Counted from the stretch's first letter, positions 22,201 to 33,649 are shown. The stretch is 64,000 nt of DNA from Achatina immaculata (GCA_009760885.1 CM019716.1:2051501-2115500), one strand, 5' to 3'. Notes: generated by a model from the letters alone, not told the origin. Numbers and translations: made by a program.

Positions 22201-24420
22201 TAAACCTGACAATTACCTCTTCACCTGTGTGAGATATCTAGATAGAAAAGGATAATTCTATTACAGTGAGACTCTGCAGGTTGTCTCTCATCATCGGGCG
22301 CCATGATGAACTTTTTCATTGCCCATTAAAGTCAGTTCAGATCTTTTTGATAAAAGTTCATCGTGGGCGATGGGCCGGGATATGACTGCCAGAACTGGGA
22401 CAACGTTGGGATACCCTTCTGGCTGTCATGAGGGGCGAGAAGTTAATAAACACAGCCAATAAAAGGTAAACGGGGCGGAGCCAAAGGGGGTGCGGTGCAA
22501 AAGCATAGGGGATTTACTCACACCCTCGTTCAGTAGATACAAGACTGGATCTAGCCATGAACAATATTAGCAGAGTTTGAGAGGAAAAACTCACTACTCC
22601 ATGGACATAGCTGCAGTAAGAAAGCGCTTAGGACTTTCGTTAATATGAAATACGTAAACTAGAAGTTTCCTTGTTTGCGATTAAAAAAAAAGGATGGGGG
22701 GATAAAAGAGTTATGTTTTAAACAGGGAAGAGGAGGAGCTACAGGTGTCATGTCATATGAAGAGCAGAACGCCGATGAAGTTATCTAAATGTAACAGTAT
22801 TTACCACGCTGTTTAGATATCACTTGATTGATTTGTTTTGCTCATCTAAGGGAAATAATTAAACATTATTGTAGAGTCACGTATATTTTAAGTCCCTTAG
22901 ATCTTAATTAAATACACTATTTCCCTTGTAGGGTCCACATAGTTCATCACGTGATTTGTAGTAGCCTGTGTGTGTCTGTAAACAGCAGACAAGACTGTAA
23001 TCACTTAGTGTTATTTTGCACGGGATTCTGAGAGAAAAGTTTCTTGGCTCTAGTAATTTTGAGTAGGTAGCGGAATTTCTCGGGATTATTATGAGTTTTG
23101 GAAGGGAAAGTTTCTTAAGTGTCAACGATTGGAGTGTCTGTGTTGAATTAACAGTCTAAATTTTGTTTTAGAGTTTTAATTGTTTGTTTTGGGAACGAAA
23201 GTTTAGGATACGAAAGTTCAAGGCATGAGTTCTGAATCTCGTGTTTTAGTGAAGCTCAGAACAGTTACCTTTTTGTGTGAATGTGAACTGCACGGAATGA
23301 AAGTTCTGGAAGGATGGCAGAGTAAATGCGGGTTATATAAAGGAACTCGGAGCTTAACAAGGAGCATGATGATGATTGTATTTGGGTTATGAGGATCGTG
23401 TGATAGAGGCAAGTCAGTAGTAGTTTTGTAGTGAGTTCAGTCATGTCCTAGTGGAGAGTGGTAGCGCTTGTGTTGTCCTTTTTAGGACAAGGTTTTCCTT
23501 GTAATAGTATGATAAGAATTATGTTGTAGTGTCATCGCTAGGACCAGAGTTTACCGTTTGTGTTTCCTTATTCCGGAAGATAAAATGTTATTCTGGAAGT
23601 TGTTATTCACTCCAGACGTTAGTAAGTACTGCGTTTTTGTAACTGCTTGCTGGTAGAATGTTTCTTCCATATGGCACGGACTGTGTGCCCGGAAAGTTTT
23701 TCATGTTACACTTGTTGTCATTTCTGTATGACAGCAGTTTTTCATACCATCGTCATATCCACCATTCACATCTTCAGCATCAATAAATTTGTTGTCTATC
23801 GAATTTAACTACACTTTTGACTGTTCTACGATTGAGTTACTGTTACGTTGTAAGCTTGAACAGTAGAGTCCAGATGTTCTGTTGTTGTCCATTGGAAGAA
23901 GGAGTGTGCCTGGGTGTATTGTTCTCTGAGGTATCACAGAGCACAAACCGTAGTCTCTCACATCAATCTTTCTAATCTGATTCTGAGAGATGGAGAGAGG
24001 GAGAGAGAGAGGGGAGAGAGAGAGTAACCAACTTTTATCCATAGTTGTTCCTCTGGATCTTTAAAGTCAACAGAAATATCTTTTTTTTAGTGCCATATTG
24101 GCATGTTAGTATTCAGTAAATCACAGCGAAACGTAATACGCCTTTATAGAGCTGGCAAAAACCCATCCAGGATTAGGCTCAGTGTTACCATCAAATGCAG
24201 GACTTTGCAGCTAGACTGGGCTGGAGGGGTTGGATTAGACACAGAAACTACAGAGTTGCCAACACAAGCTGGAGACATTTTCAGACATCGCGCAGGAAGC
24301 AGAGCTCCAGAGCTGAAGTGACCTAGACATTTAACCAATCAAAATTACTTGCTCATATCGTGGGAGGACAGAAGTTATAAAAACATTGTATTTACTTGAG
24401 AACTCAAGAGAGCAAGAGAG
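22201..24420. other. low-repeat region with promoter-like and dyad elements
   Basis: At 22458-22500 a CCAAT, an A/T box (aataaaagg) and a GC box (ggggcggagcc) lie close together. A dyad with arms ccatgatgaactttt and aaaagttcatcgtgg (14 of 15 matched) sits at about 22301-22368. An AATAAA with downstream TG-rich sequence occurs at 23783-23800. Together these could mark a transcription unit or a long terminal repeat, but no open frame or LTR boundary was found. A GA tract lies at 23990-24025. This is one of the least repetitive stretches of the window. Confidence 0.35.
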
Positions 24421-24423
24421 ATT

Positions 24424-24552
24424 GATTGACTGACTGATTGATTGATAGTTCCAAAGAGTTGAGAATTGGGCCAGTATGACATTCTGCCATTTATCATCCA
24501 ATTTTCTCTCTGTTCCATAAAATCAACAGTTATGATGCCCATATACTAAACA
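24424..24552 (-). mobile_element. CR1-like LINE 3' UTR, part 1 (split by RTE)
   Basis: On the - strand the order is ...gttgattttatgg, ggcagaatgtcatactggcc, caattctcaactctttgg, then (ATCA)n. Homologous 3' ends are at 42541-42826 and 48022-48172. The element continues at 25197-25310 beyond the RTE insertion. Confidence 0.8.
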
Positions 24553-25196
24553 AAACAAGGCAACCGAAATATGTATCAATGAGGAAAAACTTGAAGAAGT
24601 GGAGAGCTGTGAATATCTTGCATTACCACTAACTAATAATGGAGATACATTGAGGGAAATTAAAAGGAGGACAACTATCGCTCTTCAGAAAGCAAAACAA
24701 CTAAAGAATCTGTGGAGAGGAACAGACAGAACTACAAAAATAAGATTTTTAAGAGCAGGCGTCTTTGCCATCATAACATATGCCTGTGAGACCTGGACAC
24801 TTAACAAAACAGCTGAGAAATGCATAAATGCCTTTGAATGTAAATGCTACAGAAGAGTTCTTCAAATATCATGTACACAAAAAATAACAAATATATCCAT
24901 ACTACAAGAACTTAATATTGAAGTAGGCTGGCTAGTAAAGAAAATTAAACAGAGAAAACTTAAATATTTTGGACACATTAAACGTCATGAGAATTTAGAG
25001 AAGACAATCTTGGAAGGGTACATAATGGGAAAAAGAAAGAGAGGAAGACCAAGGCGAAGATGGCTGCAAGACATCGTTGATGATCTGCAAATGGATGCAC
25101 CAGCAGCTGGCCATCTTGCTCACAACCGAGAGGCCTACGGAAGCGCTGTTAGGGAGCCAAAGTTTCGCAAGGGACATGGAAATGACTGACTGGCTG
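24553..25196 (+). pseudogene. RTE (BovB-like) LINE, C-terminal part, nested with 12-bp TSD
   Basis: A single open frame of about 196 codons covers the RT thumb and C-terminus: IKRRTTIALQKAKQLKNLWR, IITYACETWTLNKTAEKCIN, FECKCYRRVLQI, KYFGHIKRHENLEKTILEGY, GKRKRGRPRRRWLQDIVDDL and ending F-R-K-G-H-G-N-D-stop with tail tgactgactgg. It corresponds to the segment after the YADD box. Flanks atatactaaaca at 24541-24552 and 25197-25208 are identical, and the sequence on either side joins into one CR1-like element. This is the best-preserved C-terminus of the family here, although 5'-truncated. Confidence 0.95.
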
Positions 25197-25308
25197 ATAT
25201 ACTAAACATAGTTAACAATAAAAACACTGAAGAAATACAACACAATAAAATAAAGTATTTACCTCTCACTCATATCTATGCGCTCACTACAGAAAGTGAT
25301 TCACGCTA

Positions 25309-25312
<4 letters not shown>
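25197..25312 (-). mobile_element. CR1-like LINE 3' UTR, part 2
   Basis: Matches 42665-42790 and 43919-44030 in order (aacactgaagaaatac, actcatatctatgc, cactacagaaagtgattcac). Joined to 24424-24552 after removal of the RTE it gives a continuous element. Confidence 0.8.

Positions 25313-25348
<36 letters not shown>
25313..25348. repeat. (GA)n microsatellite
   Basis: Simple GA run followed by three ggga units. Confidence 0.95.
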
Positions 25349-25534
25349 AGGGAGTAGAGGAAAAAAAACCTTCACAGACTAAGAGGCATGTAAAAGAAAA
25401 AGCTACCAGACGCTGAGTATAACGGTGACCGCAGAAAATGGAGGACATAATCCTCAGCACTAATGGCAGCGATATGAGGAATAAACACTTTAAAACTGAA
25501 GAAGAAGGTGCAGCTGCTCTTGACAGAGACCTGG

Positions 25535-25682
25535 TAGCGGTCTTCTTCCTCATTGTCCATCCAAGTTCTTGTAGGTCTTCTTCCTCATTGTCCATCCAAG
25601 TTCTTGTAGGTCTTCTTCCTCATTGTCCATCCAAGTTCTTGTAGGTCTTCTTCCTCATTGTCTCTCCATCTTTTTCATTCAC
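25535..25682. repeat. 35-bp minisatellite, about four units (orientation 1)
   Basis: Units of ggtcttcttcctcattgtcc plus atccaagttcttgta. The complement of this unit forms the array at 26386-26770. Confidence 0.95.
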
Positions 25683-26329
25683 CTGCTTCTTGATCGTGTC
25701 CCTTCCACATCTTGTACCTGTGTCGTTTCAGCTAATGACTCGCTATTCATTATTTACTAACAACGCATGAAATTCTGGCCTTCATTCTGTAGGTTGTTTG
25801 TGGTGATTTCTTGAGATTTCAAATGTCTCTGTTTTCCCCCCAGTCTTCGGCTTCTGTTGTTGTATTCTTCTGATATGGCCAAAGTTTTCTTAAAGTTATC
25901 TTCTCAAAACACTGCAAAACGTAAATGTATCAAGAAAAAAAGGAAGAAAGATTTCAAGCAGAAGTCAGTGACGTTGAAGATATAAGATAAATACTTTTTT
26001 ACAGAAAAATGTAGACATGAAAAGCAATGAGAGAGAGAGAGAGAGAGAGAAAGAGGGAGAGAGAGAGAGAGATAAAGAGAGAGATATAGAAGGAGAAAGA
26101 CCATTGCCTGTAGTAAACATGCTCAACGCTGGCAACACGTAAAGATTGATGGCTAACCAGAGACAAGAGATAATCTACACCACGCAACTGTTGTATAACA
26201 CAGATTATTGCGACCGCCAGCAGCGTGACTGGAACAATTCCTGGTGAATTATTTATAATTTCCCGTCTCCCTTTTGCTTTTTTTCCCTATAAGATGCTAC
26301 TTGTTTGTGTTTTTTTTTGTGTTTCAAAC
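25683..26329. other. spacer between opposed minisatellites
   Basis: Unassigned sequence with a (GA)n-type tract at 26028-26085. Confidence 0.6.
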
Positions 26330-26386
26330 TTCTGTGTCTATATTTATCTGTGAGTGCGTATGTGACAGATAAATATAGACACAGAA
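26330..26386. other. perfect 22-bp inverted repeat (hairpin)
   Basis: Arms 26330-26351 and 26365-26386 are perfectly complementary with a 13-base loop (gagtgcgtatgtg). The right arm abuts the first unit of the 35-bp array. Confidence 0.97.
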
Positions 26387-26770
26387 AGACAATGAGGAAG
26401 AAGACCTACAAGAACTTGGAGAGACAATGAGGAAGAAGACCTTCAAGAACTTGGAGAGACAATGAGGAATAAGACTACAAGAACTTGGAGACATAATGAG
26501 AAAGAAGACCTACAAGAACTTGGAGAGACAATGAGGAAGAAGACCTTCAAGAACTTGGAGAGACAATGAGGAAGAAGACCTTCAAGAACTTGGAGAGAAA
26601 ATGAGAAAGGAGACCTACAAGAACTTGGAGAGACAATAAGGAAGAAGGCCTACAAGAACTTCGAGAGACAATGAGGAAGAAGACCTATAAGAACTTGGAA
26701 GAGACAATGAGGAAGAAGACCTACAAGAATTTGGAGAGACAATGAGAAAGAAGACCTACAAGAACTTAGA
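26387..26770. repeat. 35-bp minisatellite, about eleven units (orientation 2)
   Basis: Units of gacaatgaggaagaagacct plus acaagaacttggaga, the complement of the 25535-25682 unit, with scattered changes. Confidence 0.95.
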
Positions 26771-26837
26771 AATAACAACTGACGTGTGTGTCATGAGCGG
26801 CAGTCTTTATTAGCTTCATTGTTCTCTACTCAATGAA

Positions 26838-26860
26838 TTGCGAACGAAGAAGAAGAAGAG
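26838..26860 (+). mobile_element. 23-bp LINE-tail insertion with 11-bp TSD
   Basis: The 23 bases ttgcgaacgaagaagaagaa plus gag are bracketed by identical tactcaatgaa (26827-26837 and 26861-26871). The insert matches the terminal cgaacg(a/c)agaagaagaag of LINE-type 3' ends at 32124 (- strand) and 58855. It looks like a nearly complete 5' truncation during target-primed reverse transcription. Confidence 0.7.
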
Positions 26861-26953
26861 TACTCAATGAACAACAGAAGTAAAGAGTTAACAATCAAAT
26901 TGCTTGTGAAGACAAACACACGTTATTCCATATCCTTGCATATAACAGCTTCT

Positions 26954-27170
26954 CTAATTGTAGTTAATGGCCTGTAATTGAGGAATATTGAGCGGCACAG
27001 TCTAATGAGTCGTGGGTTCGAGTCTCACAATTGTCGGTACAATTTTTTTTTCTCCCTTGAAACCTTCCTTCTACTAATCCACTGGTTAACGAGATTGTAC
27101 ATGCGTCTCTGAAAACTGTAGAGTATCTGTCTGCAAGACAAGACACACCTAAAAGCATTCTATACATGGA
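26954..27170 (+). mobile_element. tRNA-like SINE head
   Basis: An A-box-like tagttaatggcc (26961-26972) and a B box ggttcgagtct (27015-27025) fit a tRNA-like fold: T arm gtggg/ctcac, and acceptor strands taattgt with acaattg around 26955 and 27030. A T-run and about 130 bp of unrelated sequence follow. The unusual acceptor and absent clear anticodon arm argue for a SINE or tRNA relic rather than a working tRNA gene. Confidence 0.5.
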
Positions 27171-27344
27171 TGTTGGTGTATTAAGGTTTATAAAATCAAT
27201 GTGTTGAAGTGTATGATATTGAAATGATAATGAAGTAATTTGTTACTGATATTTATAGTGTCACTCATATACTGGTAGAATCATCTGTGGAAGACACTGT
27301 TTGACATTAGCAACTTCCACGAATAGTTAATCTCTGCTTTCTCC
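27171..27344. other. no recognisable feature
   Basis: Short unassigned spacer. Confidence 0.5.
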
Positions 27345-27540
27345 AGCGATTTCTTCTTCTTCTTCTTCTTTAACATTCAGTGTCCATCCCTGCCCCCTTA
27401 TTCAGCTAGGCCTGTTATAGAAGGGATCAAAAAAGGAGAGGTTGGACAGGGTCTTGGTCAGCTTTGGTTCACCAACCTTGATCCTAGTATGGCAGCTATG
27501 GGTCGCTGATTGCCAAATTGGACAGCATCCTTCCACCCTC
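27345..27540 (-). mobile_element. dispersed family Z, 3' end with (GAA)n tail
   Basis: On the - strand it reads ccaagaccctgtccaacctc, aacaggcctagctgaataag, ggggcagggatgg and ends in (GAA)n. The same ordered phrases occur at 29110-29225 (+), 33680-34070 (-) and 61228-61345 (+). It holds about 1.8 copies of a 34-bp unit that is expanded at 33.75 kb. Protein content was not identified. Confidence 0.7.
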
Positions 27541-27639
27541 CACTCCACCACCATCCCCTTCAAAGATAAAAAGAGCTATTATTCTTATTATTATTATTAT
27601 TTGTAAAAGTAGTAACAGTTTCAGCTCTACCAGGTGACG

Positions 27640-27945
27640 AAGAAATATGTCGTCAATGGACTCCTTCTCGATTAAGTGAAGAATAATCAACACATCAGTG
27701 GAATAGGCTCCGACTGAGTGAAGAACAATGAGCACATCAGTGGACCCTACCTCGACTAAGTGAAGAACAATCAGCACATCAATGGACTCGATCTCGACGA
27801 AGTGAAGAACAATCAGCACATCAGTGGACTGGATCTCGATTAAGTGAAGAACAATCAGCACATCAATGGACTCGATCTCGACGAAGTGAAGAACAATCAG
27901 CACATCAATGGACTCGATCTCGACTCAACACATCAATGGAATACA
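27640..27945. repeat. 42-bp minisatellite, about seven units
   Basis: Units of aagtgaagaacaatcagcac plus atcaatggactcgatctcgacg step 42 bp (27800, 27842, 27884). The - strand frame of 135 codons with 14-residue repeats is an array by-product. Confidence 0.95.
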
Positions 27946-28305
27946 GCACGGCCACGCCAAGAACAGACAAAACATGAATTTTCTTCCGCTAAACTACACA
28001 ACAAGTAACACACATCAAAAGACGTTAGCTCGCCTAATTTAAGAACACATCAACACAGCTCTCTGAGTACGGAGGAGGAGTAAATCTTGTCCAAATACTC
28101 TGACGAAAACGTGACTGAACTCACAACAGATAATACCAAGATACCAGGATACGTGACACCGTGCAACAGATCAACAGATAACATGGCAGTGTAAACACAG
28201 GGTAATATCAGACGCTCTTAAACAACACTTGCCTTGCCACAAAAGTCAGCCATCGGTGCAAGGCAAATCCACTTCACGCTGTCTGAGAAATAGAAAGCTG
28301 AACAC
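27946..28305. other. no recognisable feature
   Basis: Unassigned spacer between arrays. Confidence 0.5.
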
Positions 28306-28918
28306 TTACCAATATGCTGGCTCCATTCAGTCTCCTTACATACCAATATGCTGGCTCCATTCAGTCTCCTTACATACCAGTATGTAGGTTCTATCCAGTC
28401 TCTTCACACACCAGTACGCGGGTTCCATTCAGTCTCTTCACTTACCAGTATGTGGATTCCATCCAGTCTCCTCACATACCAGTATGCGGGTTCCATTCAG
28501 TCTCTTCACATACCAGTATGTGGGTTCAATTCAGTCTCTTCACATACCAGTATGTGGGTTCCATTCAGTCTCCTCATAAACCAGTATGTAGGTTCCATCC
28601 AGTCTCTTCACACACCAGTATGTGGGTTCCATTCAGTCTCTTCACATACCAGTATGTGGGTTCCATTCAGTCTCTTCACATACCAGTATGTGGGTTCCAT
28701 TCAGTCTCCTCATAAACCAGTATGTAGGTTCCATCCAGTCTCTTCACACACCAGTACGCGGGTTCCATCCAGTCTCGTCACATACCAGTATGTGGGGTTC
28801 CATTCAGTCTCTGTATATACGTAGGTTCCATTCAGTCTCTTCACATACCAAGTATGTGGGTTCCATCCAATCTCCTCACATACCAGTATGTGGGGTTCCA
28901 TTCAGTCTCTTCACATAA
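28306..28918. repeat. 34-bp minisatellite, about 18 units
   Basis: Units of cataccagtatgtgggttcc plus attcagtctcttca with a few one-base indels late in the array. Overlapping + frames rich in H-T-S-M-W-V-P-F-S-L arise from it because three units (102 bp) keep frame. Confidence 0.95.
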
Positions 28919-29029
28919 AGACAAATCTTTAGACAAAATAAATCTTGAAATTCTTCCAATAATATCCAGCTTGTCTGAGCTGTAGTGAATTTTAAACTTT
29001 GTTACGCGACACAAAATGCACAGAACATT

Positions 29030-29240
29030 GATTCAGATGATTCACAGGAACTGTTCAGCTCCCTTCCGCCATACCTCAAGACACCGTCAGATCTGGAAGC
29101 CAGGCTTGGTGAACCATATAGTGGACCAAGACCCTGTCCCACCTCTCCATTGGCGACCCCCAGTAACAAGCTTGGCCCGACTAACGGGGCAGGGATAGCT
29201 ATAGATCCCCCCCCCCTCGGCCGTGGAGTCTGCTAAAGAA
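29030..29240 (+). mobile_element. dispersed family Z copy
   Basis: Contains gaccaagaccctgtcccacc, ggcgacccccagtaacaa and ggggcagggatagctatag in the same order as the other Z copies. A frame through it begins SSLPPYLKTPSDLEARLGEP but no family is recognised. Confidence 0.6.
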
Positions 29241-30035
29241 GGGTTGCTTCTGAGCTCCACATGGAGACTTAAAACAAATAGCAGCAGTTACCCACTCCCA
29301 ATCCAACACAATGATGGGTTTTTTCCTAAGCGAGACACAACAGCAACATCTGGCTCCTCCTCGCCTTCTCTGCTGATCTTGATTTCATCTCTACTCCCGA
29401 CCCTCTTTTTTTTAATCTTATCTTACCTTTAGTTTGTTTCCATCACAACAGACCTTCTTCGCCCGATGGTTTAATCCTTCCTTTATAAATTAACAGTGCT
29501 TAGTACTGTTATAATGGGAAAAGTTCTCCAAGACATGCTTGATATAAGCAAAGTCCGAGACTATAACGAGTTTAAAGTGACTTCGAATTATAGCACTAAG
29601 AAAAGAGGTAAGGTTCGATAAGCCAAGAAAGAAAACATATATAAATATGTTCAGATAAAGAAAATGGAAATAGTAGTCTGTGAATAAATAAGTGCCTGAG
29701 CTAATCTCCCCTTATGCTGTTGTTGACAGCAATGAGATTTGTACTTCAAACAGCCTGCGCTTCAGAGAAGAAAGTACCGCCATGAACAGCAAACCAAGGT
29801 CAGTACGGCAGTCTGAATGGTAAGAATGGAAAGTATGGAAGGTATCGGAAGAAACTAAATCTTTAAAATTATTACAAACGGGCTAATGTACCCAGTGACA
29901 GACGTGCTTTTCCTTGCATTTGGTTCTTAGCTCCGGTGCAAGAAAGCAGGCAATCGCCATATATCACTTCTCTGTAAAAGTGAAGCTTTTCCTGTGAGCT
30001 TTTCTTCGTGGTATCTCCTGACTAACTTCACTTCT
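29241..30035. other. no recognisable feature
   Basis: Unassigned sequence. Confidence 0.5.
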
Positions 30036-30039
30036 CAGC

Positions 30040-30860
30040 CACAAGGTAATCTTGTGGTGATAATAACGTCTTCCACATTTGTTGCTAAGAAATCTTACAG
30101 TGATAATAACATCTTCCACAATTGTTGCTAAGAAACCTTGCAGTGATAATAACATCTTCCACATTTGTTGCTAAGAAATCTTACAGTGATAATAACATCT
30201 TCCACAATTGTTGCTAAGAAATCTTACAGTGATAATAACATCTTCCACATTTGTTGCTAAGAAATCTTACAGTGATAATAACATCTTCCACATTTGTTGC
30301 TAAGAAATCTTACAGTGATAATAACATCTTCCACAATTGTTGCTAAGAAATCTTACAGTGATAATAACATCTTCCACATTTGTTGCTAAGAAATCTTACA
30401 GTGATAATAACATCTTCCACATTTGTTGCTAAGAAATCTTACAGTGATAATAACATCTTCCACATTTGTTGCTAAGAAATCTTACAGTGATAATAACATC
30501 TTCCACATTTGTTGCTAAGAAATCTTGCAGTGATAATAACATCTTCCACATTTGTTGCTAATAAATCTTGCAGTGACAATAACGTCTTCCACAATTGTTG
30601 CTAAGAAACCTTGCAGTGATAATAACGTCTTAAACATTTGTTGCTAATAAATCTTGCAGTGACAATAACGTCTTCCACAATTGTTGCTAAGAAACCTTGC
30701 AGTGATAATAACGTCTTAAACATTTGTTGCTAAGAAATCTTGCAGTGACAATAACGTCTTCCACAATTGTTGCTAAGAAACCTTGCAGTGACAATAATGT
30801 CTTCTACATTTGCTGCTAATAAACCTTGCAGTGATAATAACGTATTAGAGTACACAGTTT
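30040..30860. repeat. 43-bp minisatellite, about 18 units
   Basis: Units of ttgctaagaaatcttacagt plus gataataacatcttccacattg. The distal units (from about 30540) carry a distinct variant set (aacgtc, cttgcag), showing a homogenised core and a diverged edge. Confidence 0.95.
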
Positions 30861-31660
30861 CACTTCTAACCGTTTCGAGGAAATCCTGCAATGATAATAA
30901 CGTAACAAAGTGCAGTGCTCCTTCTGTTTCAAAGAAATTCCCAAATACATTTACCTCCTTCCATACAATATCCCGTTTATAATTGATTCCGCTTTCTTTC
31001 AAAGTCCAAATGTCATAAAAGCTTCCGTTTATTATTATCAGAATAAACACTCTCCTTTTAACTTTAAATATTTGAAGTCTGTAAAGGTCAAATCTTGAAG
31101 ACTAAAGTTAACTTTAATGTTTAATTATCCAAAGAACAGTCACGAACTGGTTTAGTTAGCAACTTTTCTAGCAGTTCCTGGAGATTTCCGTTTTTAACTC
31201 TTGCGTAAACAGAAGTCTGTTTCCGTGGGTTAGAGTGCGCCAGGGGCCATAACCGTTACGATACTTTCCAGTTTATGCTGACTCAAGAGATAAGTTATAT
31301 CTCTGGCTGTTATCAGATGTGAACAGAAGTATTGGGCGTGTTTGTGTCACAGATGTGTGCTACTGTGTTCTGGGGGTTATAAGTGTGTTGCTAATTGTCA
31401 GTGCTGAAAGGGGAAGTAAGTGTTATGTATGAGTGTGTGCGTGTTAATATGGCTATTTTTAGCGTGTGGGTAGTTTACCATTGGAGTCAAATAAGCTGCA
31501 TGTAATCCTGTTTCTGGTTTATGTTTGTCTGCTTCTTTCTTAGCAGCCACACACTTTTGAATCGTGTACCACGTGACAACATACGCTTAGGACCAGAGCT
31601 AATCTGTTTTGGGATTTGGAAAAAGCTGAAATAAATTATGCAAAGCAGTACCCTTGTGAG
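30861..31660. other. no recognisable feature
   Basis: Unassigned, with a TG-rich patch near 31330-31450. Confidence 0.5.
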
Positions 31661-31664
31661 GTCT

Positions 31665-32030
31665 GCATTCTGAGAATCTGCGGAACTGATGTTTTGGTGG
31701 CCCTGGTCTATATTCTAAGGATATGCGGAGTTGGTGTTTTGGTGGCCCTGGTCTATATTCTAAGGATATGCAGAGCTGGTGTTTTGGTGGCCCTGGTCTA
31801 AATTCTAAGGATATGCGGAGTTGGTGTTTTGGTGGCCCTGGTCTACATTCTAAAGATATGCGGAGTTGGTGTTTTGGTGGCCCTGGTCTATATTCTAAGG
31901 ATATGCGGAGTTGGTGTTGTGGTGGCCCTGGTCTATATTCTAAGGATATGCGGAGTTGGTGTTATGGTGGCCCTGGTCTATATTCTAAGGATATGCGGAG
32001 TTGGTGTTGTGGTGGCCCTAGTCTAAATAC
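31665..32030. repeat. 45-bp minisatellite, about eight units
   Basis: Units of tattctaaggatatgcggag plus ttggtgttttggtggccctg and gtcta step 45 bp. Two + frames show 15-residue repeats (ILRICGVGVLVALVY and KDMRSWCFGGPGLYS) as expected from the period. Confidence 0.95.
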
Positions 32031-32123
32031 ATCTAGCTTAGAGTGGCTGGATATGGTTTGGAAATGTACTTGTTTATGCGTGTTTGGTCACCACTGCAAC
32101 AGTCTAAAAAAATCACCACATAA

Positions 32124-32690
32124 TACTTCTTCTTCTGCGTTCGAGGTTGTTGGTACATCAGATCCTGATCCCTGTCGGCACGACAAACCCCGCAGTCCTC
32201 TCCAGATCCTGATAGGAGCCCCAAAGCTTTTGCCCCAAGCTTGTGTCCTCTGGCCATGTCTCACGCCTCAGGTCTGCATGGTTTGGGCACTCTTGAAGGA
32301 TATGTTCTGGAGTCTGGACTCCACTGCCACGTGGACACTCGTCTGTGTGAAACATTTTAAATCGATGTAGGTGACTCAGTAGTCTGCAGTGGCCTATCCT
32401 TAGGCGGGCGGTAAAGGATGGTTTGCTGATGTCTTTGTAGTTGGTGTATTAGACCTGGTTCATTGTTGCACTTCAGTTTATTTTTCCATTCAGATCTGCA
32501 CTGGTTATATATTATAGTTTTCGCTTCTTGGTAGTTTACTGGATGATTTGTTTGATCTTGATTGCTGCCAGCTTTGGATAGGCTGTCAGCTATTTCATTG
32601 CCAGCTATTCTACAGTGGGATGGTACCCATTGTTGGACCACGGTTTTTGACAGTGTAAGATGCTTCAGTATAGACTCTTATATGTTGTAA
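32124..32690 (-). pseudogene. RNase H-bearing LINE (I/Jockey group), C-terminus
   Basis: The - strand reads SILKHLTLSKTVVQQWVPSH, C-R-I-A-G-N-E-I-A-D-S-L-S-K-A-G, which is the end of an RNase H domain (WVPSHCxIxGNExAD, with the conserved H and D). After a frameshift near 32405 it continues RLRIGHCRLLSHLHRFKMFH, T-D-E-C-P, TPEHILQECPNHADLRRETW and ends at T-G-I-R-I-stop (about 32156). A 3' UTR of about 30 bp ends cgaacgcagaagaagaag. The C-x-H-x-C spacing gives the usual terminal zinc-like motif. RNase H removes the RNA strand after reverse transcription. The copy is 5'-truncated within RNase H. Confidence 0.9.
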
Positions 32691-33370
32691 ATTTCAAAGA
32701 AAAGACTTAATGTAGATACTTCAGAAAAAAAAAACCGAATGGATACCATCACTGACCTGAGAGGACTGGAACAAAGATGCACGTGTTAGAGTCAGGTCAT
32801 AGTTTTCAGGCTGAGATAAAAAGAACTGACTTTCCGTGAGGTTCATCGTAGCAGGACTCCTTCAGTCTGTCTGATGAGGTAATGAACGCCGCGATCTTCA
32901 CGGTTGTGCTGTTCTGCATGCAGAAGCTCGTTTCTTGGGGCTTGAAGGAAGTTACCGTAGTTAGCTCATCATCAGAAACCATACTTGAACCTTTATATCA
33001 GAGCTCAGATGCAGAGAACTGTTCATAGTTCAGGAAAAAGAATAAGAAACGGGCGCAATCATTTAAATCATCACGACAGCATATGACAGATCACACGCGA
33101 TGGGAATTATCAAACTGTTCCTCGGGATATACTCTTGTGGCATCTTATGTAGCAGGAAAATTATATCACGTTATTCTTTTCCAATCCATTGTCAAGGATC
33201 TCATAGGCTGTGTTCTGTTTTTCAATCTCCCGTGAAAGCTTTTTTTTTTCTAACAAGGACAGGATGATTTTAAACAATATAGACATATAATTAAAGATAA
33301 GGAAAAACTTCACGAAAGTTAGTTATCGTATCATGTATTAACTTGCCTTTCACAAATCTCACATACAATG
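32691..33370. other. no recognisable feature
   Basis: Unassigned sequence. Confidence 0.5.
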
Positions 33371-33374
33371 TAGA

Positions 33375-33495
33375 ATTCTTCTTCTTCTTCTTCTTCTTCT
33401 TCTTCTCCTCCTTCTCTTTGTTCTTCTTCATCTTCTTCGTCTTTCTTCTTCTCTTCCTCCTCCTAATCCTTCTTCTTCTTCCTTCTTCTTCAGTC
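33375..33495. repeat. (TTC)n-rich microsatellite
   Basis: Long imperfect TTC/TCC tract. Frames of F or of K/E/R over it are compositional. Confidence 0.95.
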
Positions 33496-33649
33496 TCCCT
33501 GCTGGTATTCTTTGCAGCCGAGCCATGAAGATGTTGAGGCATTGCGTGGTGTCTGCCTGGGAGTGAGTCATGGCGGCTATTTTTTTCAGTCCCAGAATGC
33601 AGGTAAAAAGCAGAAGATTGCAATACTGTCTGTTTTTTTTATAGCATAC

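Noticed and set aside
26954..27034. Functional tRNA gene
   Set aside because: A plausible A box, B box and T arm exist, but the acceptor stem is AT-rich with a wobble, no clean anticodon arm is seen, and downstream sequence looks like a SINE.
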